A stretch of 64,000 bases of DNA from CALKZN01 sp050633785 (GTDB taxonomy: Bacteria; Pseudomonadota; Gammaproteobacteria; Arenicellales; Arenicellaceae): contig JBOEHE010000053.1 in NCBI GenBank assembly GCA_050633785.1, positions 47,593-111,592 of the forward strand, in the 5' to 3' direction. The stretch's first letter is position 1. Each line of letters begins with the position of its first letter. This document shows positions 53,323 to 61,134 of the stretch, in pieces. The position numbers were made by a program, and so were the translations under genes. The notes beneath the pieces were generated by a model. That model saw only the letters and a program-made list of their open reading frames with translations. It ran no database searches and was not told where the DNA came from.

Positions 53323-53997
53323 CTAAGTTGATTCGATAAGGAATTGGCTTTCGTGCAGAGAGCCAAAGTAAAAATCGGCAATGGTAAATTGTTGAATATG
53401 TGGGTGTGATGCAGCAGGGATGGCGACAACTTGCATGCCAGCTGCCTTTGCTGCGATTACGCCTGCGATTGAGTCTTCCCAGATTCGACATTGCTCTGGT
53501 TGGGCTCCCAGGCGCTGAGCTGCTAGCTCAAATATCATAGGGTGAGGTTTGGAACGAGACACTTCTTCCCCTGAGGCGATTACATCTACTGTTAAATCGT
53601 ATTTCTCGATGACCTTATTGATTAAAGATAGCGGGGATGAAGAAGCAATTGCAATTGGCCTTGATTGTCTTTGCAACCATTTAAGCAGCTCCTTGGCTCC
53701 TGGTAATAAGTGGGCTTGTTCAATACAGGCTTGCATTTTTATTATCAGAGTGTCTAATAATATCGCTTCGTTTATACTATGGCTTGGGTACTTTTTTGAC
53801 ATGGATTGACAAAATGAGCGACTGGCAACACCTTGAAAAGGGTGTAAGTCTTGCTTAGATAAATTCAGGCCATAGAGTTCTTGTAATGTGGTTTGTTGTG
53901 CTTTGAGCCACAAGGGTTCAGAGTCGATTAATAAACCATCCATATCAAAGATGTTGTATATAATTAAGTTCGAATCGGTCGTCGATGATACAGTCAT
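53323..53997 (-). CDS. HAD-superfamily sugar phosphatase (YniC/HxpB-like)
   Basis: A 224-residue phosphatase of the beta-phosphoglucomutase-like subfamily. Motif I is FDMDGLLIDSEP (Asp18 nucleophile, Asp20), motif II is IASSSP, and motif III/IV is SKPHPMIF with WEDSIAGVIAAKAAGM. It resembles E. coli YniC, which dephosphorylates hexose phosphates such as 2-deoxyglucose-6-phosphate. Its 4-bp overlap with the dehydrogenase gene suggests a role in the polyol route, perhaps removing toxic phosphorylated by-products. The true substrate cannot be read from the sequence. Confidence 0.85.
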   Translation of the reverse strand: MTVSSTTDSNLIIYNIFDMDGLLIDSEPLWLKAQQTTLQELYGLNLSKQDLHPFQGVASRSFCQSMSKKYPSHSINEAILLDTLIIKMQACIEQAHLLPGAKELLKWLQRQSRPIAIASSSPLSLINKVIEKYDLTVDVIASGEEVSRSKPHPMIFELAAQRLGAQPEQCRIWEDSIAGVIAAKAAGMQVVAIPAASHPHIQQFTIADFYFGSLHESQFLIEST

Positions 53998-55469
53998 AAC
54001 GCTAGAGTCTTTTCTATGGTCTTGTGAACACCTATTTGCCTAAGGCTGAGCAGTTGTTCATTGAATATGTTTACAAAGTGATTATTTTTAGGAATGACAT
54101 CACCGAAAATATCGTATAAACCTAAGAAATCTTTACCAGCGTTTGAGCTCTGAGTTATGATTTTTTGTAGTTCTTTGGCTCTAGGGTCTGGTATCGAGTA
54201 AATGTCGCCACTTTCGTCGACACCGCTTAAATAGTTAGCCCAGGATGCGATGATGAGGCTGACTCTATGCAATGGTTGGCCTTGGCTTATCAAATCCAAT
54301 AATGTGGGCAATACGAATTTGGGGAACTTGGAAGAACCGTCTGAGCAAGTTCTGCTGAGTTGATCGCATATTATGGGGTTTGAAAATCGTTCTATGAGTT
54401 GGTTTTTATACAGACTGAAATCAACCCCGGGTGCGTCAGACAGTAATGGAGAAACATCTTTGTCCATAAATGCACGCACGTACTCTAATATTAATGGGTC
54501 TTGCATCGTTTGATGCACGAAACGGTAACCGTTGGAAAACCCTAAATATGTCATGGCTAAATGGCTACCGTTAAGTAAGCGAATTTTCATATCTTCATAA
54601 GGAGTGACATCCTTAGTAAACTGCACTCCGACAGATTCCCATTCCGGCCTGCCATTACAGAATGAGTCTTCCAAGACCCATTGAATAAAAGGTTCACAGA
54701 CAACAGGGCAAACGTCTTCGATGCCTCTCTGTTCAAGTAGTTGTTGCCGGTGGGTCTCACTTGTCATTGGGGTGATACGATCAACCATGGAATTAGGGAA
54801 ACTGACATTCCTTGCAATCCATTTACTTAAGCTTACGTCTGTTCGTTCAGCAAAACGTAACAGGGCATTGCGAGCGACTTGGCCATTGTGGGGTAGGTTG
54901 TCACATGATAAGACGGTGAAAGGAGCAATTCCCATTTCTCGGCGGTTAGCTAAGGCCAATGTTAATAAACCGAAAACGGTTTTGGGCTTGCTGGGATTTT
55001 GAAGGTCATGTTGTATTTGCGGATGGTCGTTTATAAATTCACCTGTGCTATCGTCGGTATAGTAACCACCTTCAGTAATAGTTAAAGAGACAATTTTGAT
55101 ATCAGGAGACGTCAGTTTTGCGATTAATCGATCAATATCATCGCTGGCTAGAATGAGATCACTGATAGAGCCAATCACGCGGGTTGATCTATTCTCTTTT
55201 TCACTGAGTTCATAAATGCTGTAGAGATAATCCTGTGTTTCTAGAGCAGCTTTCATGGCTTTATCTTCTGGTCTCAGACCTGCCCCGCAAATGCCCCATT
55301 GGCTTGATTCGCCTTTTGCTAACAGTCTATCCGTATAGTAGGCAAGGTGTGCACGATGAAACCCGCCTACACCGATATGAACGATGCCATGCTTTACTTT
55401 GTCGCGGTTATAGGAAGGGCATATAATGTGACTATCGAACTGCTTTAAATTCTTTGTGTTTAATTTCAT
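53994..55469 (-). CDS. long-chain polyol dehydrogenase (D-arabinitol/mannitol 2-dehydrogenase family)
   Basis: Zinc-independent NAD-linked dehydrogenase of 491 residues that oxidises a polyol to a ketose. It has the nucleotide-binding segment VHIGVGGFHRAHLAYYTD and the catalytic motif K-x4-N-x2-H in KIRLLNGSH. The ATG at 55469 is preferred over a TTG four codons upstream. It is the first gene of the operon. The family includes Pseudomonas MtlD, Klebsiella DalD and fructuronate reductases. Presence of xylulokinase, transketolase and transaldolase and absence of a fructokinase point to D-arabitol to D-xylulose; mannitol or sorbitol oxidation remains possible. Confidence 0.87.
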   Translation of the reverse strand: MKLNTKNLKQFDSHIICPSYNRDKVKHGIVHIGVGGFHRAHLAYYTDRLLAKGESSQWGICGAGLRPEDKAMKAALETQDYLYSIYELSEKENRSTRVIGSISDLILASDDIDRLIAKLTSPDIKIVSLTITEGGYYTDDSTGEFINDHPQIQHDLQNPSKPKTVFGLLTLALANRREMGIAPFTVLSCDNLPHNGQVARNALLRFAERTDVSLSKWIARNVSFPNSMVDRITPMTSETHRQQLLEQRGIEDVCPVVCEPFIQWVLEDSFCNGRPEWESVGVQFTKDVTPYEDMKIRLLNGSHLAMTYLGFSNGYRFVHQTMQDPLILEYVRAFMDKDVSPLLSDAPGVDFSLYKNQLIERFSNPIICDQLSRTCSDGSSKFPKFVLPTLLDLISQGQPLHRVSLIIASWANYLSGVDESGDIYSIPDPRAKELQKIITQSSNAGKDFLGLYDIFGDVIPKNNHFVNIFNEQLLSLRQIGVHKTIEKTLAL

Positions 55470-55871
55470 AACATCTTTCAAAATAATTTAAAGAAATTAG
55501 AGCAATCCTTGAGAACAGAAACAAAGCTAAAAACGTTCGAAATCCTATACATATTTGTTTTTATGAAAAATGCATCAATCACCTGGATGTGAGTTTATCT
55601 TTGGTGCTCACCAGGGGGGGATAATACCCTGGTTGTTATTATTCAGATTTGTGTTTGTGCAAAAAGGGTGGGACAAGTAACGATAATTTTCTCTAAACAT
55701 GTATAAATTTGCACTTTTATTTAGCGAATAGTTGGGCCCAAAAAGAAGGTGGAAAAATATTTTTTTATTAAAATCAATTACTTGATTTTTTTTCTTGGTT
55801 TTTTTTCTTGCGAAGAATGTATAGGTGTCATAGGCTGAAGTTGTAATGAATAAATGACAGGTGTTCTTATT
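55470..55871. promoter_or_regulatory. divergent promoter region of the polyol operon and its AraC regulator
   Basis: About 400 bp without a gene. It contains CCTGG (55582-55586), CCAGG (55611-55615) and CCCTGG (55627-55632); CCAGGG at 55611-55616 and CCCTGG form an inverted repeat, and the CCTGG/TGAG and CTCA/CCAGG pairs form a second one (55582-55615). A direct repeat of TTTTTTTTCTTG occurs near 55789-55811, close to the regulator. These are candidate operators. Confidence 0.45.
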
Positions 55872-56771
55872 ATGACCCATAGCGCACGGCAACCTGAGCC
55901 TTCATACGAATTAATAAACCCTCAAGAACGTAGTTCCATTTTTTATCGGGAGCATGGTTCTCCCCATTCGTTGATACGGTGGCATTATCATAAGGAATAT
56001 GAGTTGCATTTGATCACACATAGTTCAGGAAAGGTTTTTGTTGGTGACTACATAGGGAATTTCTATCCAGGAAATTTGATTTTGACTGGGCCTAATTTAC
56101 CACACAACTGGATGACACAAGGTAATGACGATAGAGCCTATCCGAAACGAGACAAGGTAATAACGTTCAGTGACGACTTAATTAGTAAAGCACAGTTCGT
56201 TTTTCCTGAGATCAAAGAGCTTAATTCATTACTTGAGCGTTCACGTTTTGGCATTGAGTTTTCAGACAATGATCTAATTCAAGAAGTTCACGAGAAAATG
56301 GATTTGGTCTCAAATACAGATGGAGTAGAACGTTTATCCGCTTTCTTGCATATCATGAATGTATTGGCAAAAACCTGTGGCTATAAATTACTTTCGAGCG
56401 ATCAATATTTCCAAGTCACTAGCGAAAAAAATCAAGCTCAGGTGAATAAAGCGGTTAATTACATTGTGAAACATTACCAGGGTAATCTTACTCAAGCTGA
56501 AGTTGCTGATCACCTTGCGATGCAGCCAGCTTATTTCTCACGCTTTTTTAGTAAAGCAACTGGACGCCGTTTCGTTGAATTTGTGAATAGTTTGAGAATT
56601 GCCCGTGCGTGTGATTTGTTAGTGCGCAGCGATCAAAAAATTACCGCAATCTGCTTTCAAGTGGGCTTTGGTAATATAGCCAATTTCAATCGTCATTTTT
56701 ATTCATTAAAAGGAATGACTCCTTCTGACTATCGTAAGTTCGTAATAAATAACCAGTCTACTATTTACTAA
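55872..56771 (+). CDS. AraC-family regulator of the polyol operon (MtlR-like)
   Basis: A 299-residue activator with an N-terminal cupin-type effector domain (RWHYHKEYELHLITHSSGKVFVGD, with LTGPNLPHNW) and a C-terminal double helix-turn-helix (LTQAEVADHLAMQPAYFSRF and the GFGNIANFNRHFYSLKGMTPSDYR signature). I chose the ATG at 55872, which has AGGTG upstream, over the ATG at 55854, which has no SD. The divergent location and architecture are like MtlR of Pseudomonas fluorescens, an AraC activator of mannitol/arabitol genes. Confidence 0.87.
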   Translation: MTHSARQPEPSYELINPQERSSIFYREHGSPHSLIRWHYHKEYELHLITHSSGKVFVGDYIGNFYPGNLILTGPNLPHNWMTQGNDDRAYPKRDKVITFSDDLISKAQFVFPEIKELNSLLERSRFGIEFSDNDLIQEVHEKMDLVSNTDGVERLSAFLHIMNVLAKTCGYKLLSSDQYFQVTSEKNQAQVNKAVNYIVKHYQGNLTQAEVADHLAMQPAYFSRFFSKATGRRFVEFVNSLRIARACDLLVRSDQKITAICFQVGFGNIANFNRHFYSLKGMTPSDYRKFVINNQSTIY

Positions 56772-57161
56772 TACTCTCACCACTTTGATCCATTATTGAG
56801 AGCGCACGGTTGACTGAAAAAGGTGACATTGAGAATTTGAATGTCTGTCTGCTGTAGAAAATATATTTGTTGATCAACTCGGGCGAATAGTTCAGGTTGT
56901 TATGAATGAAGCGCCACAAAAAACTTATCCAGTCCTTAAGGATAGTACTGTGAATAGAACTGAGACATGAGGGTGGGGAGGACTCGTTGTAGGTTGTTTG
57001 ATTAAAAAAATAATCAACTTCTCCTCCTTAGAATATATCTATTGATAATAAAAAAACAATCGATTATGCGAAAGCGGTTAAACACCAATGGAAGCATTTT
57101 GTTTTACAACCCATTGATATAAAACATGTAATAAGGTTTTTTTCATTTTTAAGAACTGGCT
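56772..57161. other. intergenic region at the right island end
   Basis: About 390 bp with no recognised gene. A 45-codon open frame without a good start (ending at the TGA near 56969) has no known match by eye. An imperfect hairpin runs from GGGGAGGA (about 56975) through TTGATTA/TAATCAA to TCTCCTCC (about 57029). It may hold decayed element sequence. Confidence 0.35.
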
Positions 57162-57192
57162 GTCGGAGGTTCGAATCCTTCCATGCACACCA
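57162..57192 (+). repeat. tRNA-Arg 3'-end remnant (putative att site)
   Basis: The T arm and acceptor 3' strand of tRNA-Arg(ACG), from GTCGGAGGTTCG to CCATGC, are identical over 25 nt to 40726-40750. The next six bases, ACACCA, differ from GCGCCA at two positions. No D arm or anticodon arm precedes it, so it is not a working tRNA. It reads as the right attachment site. Confidence 0.85.
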
Positions 57193-57237
57193 CTAAAAAG
57201 CGAAATAAGTTACTAAATCGACTTGGCTTTTTTAGTG
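57191..57237 (+). terminator. terminator-like hairpin after the tRNA remnant
   Basis: CACTAAAAAGC pairs with GCTTTTTTAGTG (one extra T), giving a long AT-rich stem with a loop of about 24 nt. It is probably the original downstream terminator of the tRNA gene before insertion. Confidence 0.6.
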
Positions 57238-57355
57238 CCTTCGAGCTTTTTGTCTGTTCATGCGTGAAGGTCAACCACTCGCATATTCATGTGATTGTTT
57301 GGGTTTATGGGATCGCCTATTATTTTTCGCAATAGATTTACAAGTGGAAAATACA

Positions 57356-57892
57356 ATGAAAAAGCACAAAAAAACAAATATCAATCGGCAGGCAGCCAGG
57401 CGGAAAATTCTGGTGGGCGCAGGTGTCTTATCAAGCCTGCCGTTGACGGCAAAATGGGGCAAACCGGTGATCAATTCAGTTGTCTTGCCAGCACATGCGC
57501 AAACGTCGACTACTGTTCCTCCTGCGTTGATTGAATCTTTTGCTCTATCGCTCGCGGCGCCTAATGGTCCAGTGAGTCAAGGAGCTGATTTTTTTGCTCG
57601 ATTGGCAGGTGGGGTTTTTACTGTTGAGATTTATACGGATGCGCAGAACACCGATTTATCGCCGCAGATTTTACGGGTTACCATACCTTCAGTTGGTGTG
57701 TTTGTCAGTGGGGAGCGATTCGGTTGCGGTAACGATGGTTCGCAGACGGGCCCATTTCCAGGCGATGCGCGAATTCAGATCGTTGCTTATAACCCAGGCG
57801 TGAGCATCGAATTGCAGTATGAGTTCGATTCAGGAACCTTCGTATTGCTTCTTAATAACTCGGCTGCGAACCTTAGTTGTCCAGTATTGTAA
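57356..57892 (+). CDS. small exported protein with Tat-like leader
   Basis: A 178-residue protein not assigned to a family. The N-terminus holds a twin arginine (ARRKILVGAG, Arg15-Arg16), a weak hydrophobic stretch and the segment WGKPVINSVVLPAHAQTS, with probable cleavage after AHA (about 48). The mature part is about 130 residues, beta-rich, with two cysteines (RFGCGNDG and NLSCPVL) that could pair. The ATG at 57356 is preferred over an upstream in-frame one that would add 32 residues before the leader. Its 3' end overlaps the histidine kinase gene tail-to-tail by 20 bp. Confidence 0.72.
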   Translation: MKKHKKTNINRQAARRKILVGAGVLSSLPLTAKWGKPVINSVVLPAHAQTSTTVPPALIESFALSLAAPNGPVSQGADFFARLAGGVFTVEIYTDAQNTDLSPQILRVTIPSVGVFVSGERFGCGNDGSQTGPFPGDARIQIVAYNPGVSIELQYEFDSGTFVLLLNNSAANLSCPVL

Positions 57893-59792
57893 CTGGTAAT
57901 GTCAACGACGTCTCTGTGCCGCTTTTACCGCTGTGCACAGAGAGAGTGGCTCCAATTTGTTCAGCTCTGAAATGCATGTTTTTAAGGCCGCGTTGTACTT
58001 GGCTAGCAGCATCAGTAGGAGCCTTTGATTCGCCGGTTTGAGAATGCAGCGATGCTGGTAAACCTATTCCCTTATCGCGTACGGAAATCGTCACATGGTC
58101 TTGATGTTCTTTGGACATTTCTGCAGTAATTGAAATTGAGTCACTTTGAGAATGACGAATAACATTATGTACCGTCTCCTGCAAAATTCTTAGAAGATGC
58201 AGTGATACTGAAGGGGTAAGTTCAATTTTGGCTGACATCGGCAAGGATTGCCATGTCAACTGTATTGCCGCATGCTCTAACAAGGGAGTGACTCTGTATC
58301 GAAACATTCCCAATAGGGCGACCAAGTCGTTATCCTCGTTATCGAGTGAGTCAATCATCAACCTCAAGTCATTTATGCAATACTCCAACTGGCGTTGTAT
58401 TTCTGCCGCGCTGAAGTTGCCTTTTTGCAGGCCGCTGATAGTAGACACAATCTGACCAGCAACACCATCATGCATGTCGCGGGTGATGCGGGCTCGCTCA
58501 GCACTCAACCATTCCTTTTTTTCGAGCGACTGTGTGTATTCCATGGTTTGTTTGATCTTTGCCGTTTTTCTTGCCACCTCATCATGCAGAGTGTTATTGA
58601 GTTGCTCAGCCTCGTTGTTGTATTTCACTAAACGAGACAACAGGATAATGGCGAAAACAGCTAATAAAATAATCGCTCCAAATTGTATGTAATAGCCATC
58701 TTCCCATGGCAATATTGCGTGAACAAGAAGAAGGTCGTGAAACGCATAGGGGATGATGAAAAGGCCACTGGTTGCTAGCAGCTGAAACTCAATATTGCGC
58801 GTCTTCCAAGCATCGATAAAAACCAGAACAAGTGCTCCTCCACCAACAGAAAGTGCGATTGGGTACCAGACAAAGTCCGCCAATTGGTGCATCAGGGTTT
58901 GTGGTAACATCAGCAAAATTGTCGGCATCAGCACAGATAAGAACAATAAATACCGTTCAAACTTCGGATGGCGTCGCTCCCTGAACCTCAGCAAAACAAT
59001 TGGTGCAACCAGAGCGAACCAACCTAAAGTTGAGTATGAAAACCAATCCCAGAAGTGATTTGACCAGATAACGTTGCTTATATGGTTGGTTGAATTATGG
59101 GCAGCCCAAAGCAGCACTGCCAGAGCAAACCATCGATATTCACTGTTTTTTGGTCTGGATACCGCGAGCAATGTCATTAGTGTTGCCATGATGATTAGTG
59201 CGTAGGTAATAGATTCAACCAAACTGATTCTGAAGAAATAGTGACGTTGATAGGCGGGTTCCAGAATGGAGTGGGGACCAACTAGTATTTTATCTAAGAA
59301 ACCCTTTCCTGAGACTGATGATTTGACTTCAATGAGCAACTGATTATTCTGTTCGTTAAATAATGCGGGTGATATTGTGAAAAACATTGGTCGCCGGAGA
59401 TTGCTGCTGATGGGGCCTTCCATAGAGTCCCCCATAGACCCGCCATCACCTATTAGAGTGCCATTTAAGGATACACGAACGTTGCTGCGTATAGTCGGAA
59501 TGAGCAGGCCCCATACCTCATTGAGTTTTGGTGTGGCAGAAAATGTAATAAGGTAGTGGCCGAGTTCAGATTTATCATTGTGCCATTGCCAATTATCCGG
59601 CAGTCGCCGTAAGTCATGTTCGAGCTGATTTAACTCTTGGGTAGAATTACTATCTGCATGCACAAAATTGGCATGCTCCAGCACAATGACATTGTCAGGA
59701 GCAACGAAACCAATGTGTTGTATTTGATACGCTGCCAAGAGTGCTAGCAGATAACAGGAAATCCAGAAAAATAGATACTTTTTGGTAATCAC
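57873..59792 (-). CDS. membrane sensor histidine kinase (HisKA_3, NarL-partner type)
   Basis: A 639-residue kinase. An N-terminal membrane span (about 6-22) is followed by a periplasmic domain of about 160 residues with beta-sandwich character (VSLNGTLIGDGGSMGDSMEG), then about seven membrane helices (190-390), a layout like 7TM-DISM receptors. After a coiled coil comes the phospho-acceptor site RITRDMHDGVAGQ (His441) and a HATPase domain (ETVHNVIRHS and RDKGIGLPASL). Its start overlaps the response regulator by 4 bp, so the two are coexpressed. The signal is unknown; the sandwich domain suggests a carbohydrate or envelope ligand. Confidence 0.9.
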   Translation of the reverse strand: MITKKYLFFWISCYLLALLAAYQIQHIGFVAPDNVIVLEHANFVHADSNSTQELNQLEHDLRRLPDNWQWHNDKSELGHYLITFSATPKLNEVWGLLIPTIRSNVRVSLNGTLIGDGGSMGDSMEGPISSNLRRPMFFTISPALFNEQNNQLLIEVKSSVSGKGFLDKILVGPHSILEPAYQRHYFFRISLVESITYALIIMATLMTLLAVSRPKNSEYRWFALAVLLWAAHNSTNHISNVIWSNHFWDWFSYSTLGWFALVAPIVLLRFRERRHPKFERYLLFLSVLMPTILLMLPQTLMHQLADFVWYPIALSVGGGALVLVFIDAWKTRNIEFQLLATSGLFIIPYAFHDLLLVHAILPWEDGYYIQFGAIILLAVFAIILLSRLVKYNNEAEQLNNTLHDEVARKTAKIKQTMEYTQSLEKKEWLSAERARITRDMHDGVAGQIVSTISGLQKGNFSAAEIQRQLEYCINDLRLMIDSLDNEDNDLVALLGMFRYRVTPLLEHAAIQLTWQSLPMSAKIELTPSVSLHLLRILQETVHNVIRHSQSDSISITAEMSKEHQDHVTISVRDKGIGLPASLHSQTGESKAPTDAASQVQRGLKNMHFRAEQIGATLSVHSGKSGTETSLTLPVTILDN

Positions 59793-60460
59793 TGATCGCT
59801 GGTGAACCCGGGAATGCCGAGTCGGCTGGCCTGATATACCGCTTGTCCGCGGCTGCGAACTTCCAGTTTCTGATAGATGCTCTTGATATAGGTCCGAACG
59901 GTATCGATTTTTATCTCCAGCGTATCCGCTACTTCCTGATAAGTCATACCGGTGACCAGGCAGCGTAATACATCGGTCTCACGTTTATTGAGTTTCGGAA
60001 TCGATGTCATATCCATGTGAGCAGGTCTGGGGTCCGATTCGACACGCTTGATTATCATCCTGGCAATGATGGGGCTAATCGGGGAACCTCCGTTTAAGAG
60101 TTCGAGCACTGAATCACAAAAACGTTCACGAAATTCTGTTTTAAGAAGATAGCCAGTGGCACCGGCTTCAATGGCATCCAGCACGTTCTTTTCATCGCCG
60201 AATACGCTGATTACCATAATCTCCATACTTTGGTGTTGTTTACGACAAAAGCGAATCAAATCGGCTCCACTTCCATCGGGCAAGCCCAGGTCTACTAATA
60301 ATACATCCACGCTATTTTCACTGAACCATTGCCGAGATTCAGTATAGAAGGCGGAATGATAGGCAACTTCTAGTTCTCCATGTTGGTTAATGTCTTCAAC
60401 GAAACGTTCTCTGAGTACCGTATCATCTTCAATAACGGCAACAGTATATAGCTTATTCAG
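59789..60460 (-). CDS. NarL/LuxR-type response regulator, apparent CTG start
   Basis: Partner of the preceding kinase. Read from CTG at 60460 it has 223 residues and a complete receiver: acidic pair in VAVIEDDTVL (Asp12, Asp13), phospho-acceptor Asp57 in LLVDLGLPDGSG, and Lys in LLKTEF. The C-terminal HTH is LNKRETDVLRCLVTGMTYQE to VRTYIKSIYQKL. No in-frame ATG, GTG or TTG exists between the upstream stop and the GTG at 60310, and starting there would remove the acidic pair. GGAGG lies 4 nt upstream of the CTG. A 13-codon reading frame (60494-60453) overlaps this start. Confidence 0.82.
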   Translation of the reverse strand: MNKLYTVAVIEDDTVLRERFVEDINQHGELEVAYHSAFYTESRQWFSENSVDVLLVDLGLPDGSGADLIRFCRKQHQSMEIMVISVFGDEKNVLDAIEAGATGYLLKTEFRERFCDSVLELLNGGSPISPIIARMIIKRVESDPRPAHMDMTSIPKLNKRETDVLRCLVTGMTYQEVADTLEIKIDTVRTYIKSIYQKLEVRSRGQAVYQASRLGIPGFTSDQ

Positions 60461-61134
60461 ATATCCTCCACCGTGTAAAACTCAGTTGTGTCATACCTTG
60501 ATACTTATCTGTGAATAGCAAAGTTCAATTGTGTAGAGTTTTGCTAAAAGTAAGCGGCTCATGAGTCCATTTTGTATCATCTTGTTATGGTCTTACCAAA
60601 CCAATTAAAGGATAGTCGATAACTCGTCAAATATTCCATCATATATTTGCTCGGTTGAATAAACAAGATCACTGATATGCTTTAGTCAATAAAACGTGTT
60701 GCAGATCGATTCGTGTGTTTTATGGTTTTATACACATTATTCAAACCTATAATGTGCACAGCCCGATGTGAGGTTTTAAACCTATCAATTTGTACTGACC
60801 TAACATAGAAATAACGGTTATCTGTGGTTTGGGTTTGCGCCATTAGTGACACAAGGAATACAGAGTTTGTCTGCAAACAGCGGTTCATGTTCTATAAGTA
60901 CTTGATAATGCAACTACTTAATTTTGAGTCCGTATTCCGATGAGGGTATATTATTTTTATCAGTACTGACAATCGTAAGGAGTAGAACAGAAGGACACTC
61001 AAGGTTATTTTGAGGTTGTCACACATTCTTCTCTTCATCAAAATTATTTAAGGTGGTGATATTCATCAAGGAATATTGGCATTCAATCGCTTAGTGAAAA
61101 TGCAAGCCACCGGACTAATCACAGGGGATTTATT
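60461..61134. other. long intergenic region upstream of the DUF6345-like gene
   Basis: About 670 bp between the divergent regulator and exported-protein genes. No convincing gene is seen; open frames here lack SD sequences and recognisable content. A GGTTTTAAACC palindrome occurs near 60770. The length would allow several regulator sites. Confidence 0.35.

Larger units (their letters stand above)
40757..57192. mobile_element. putative 16.4-kb catabolic genomic island at tRNA-Arg
   Basis: Bounded on the left by the intact tRNA-Arg and on the right by a 31-nt copy of its 3' end (25 identical bases, then 4 of 6). The cargo is a malonate module and a polyol module with their own regulators, inserted in otherwise core genome. 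No integrase, transposase or excisionase is visible, so the element would be fixed or moved by a helper in trans. An alternative is independent decay of a former tandem tRNA-Arg copy. Confidence 0.6.

Noticed and set aside
56833..56969. 45-codon open frame as a decayed transposase or integrase
   Set aside because: No catalytic motif or recognisable domain and no good start; it cannot be linked to any mobility gene family.
60682..60888. 68-codon open frame on the minus strand in the long intergenic region
   Set aside because: No ribosome binding site, no recognisable motif, and AT-rich composition without codon bias; treated as chance.
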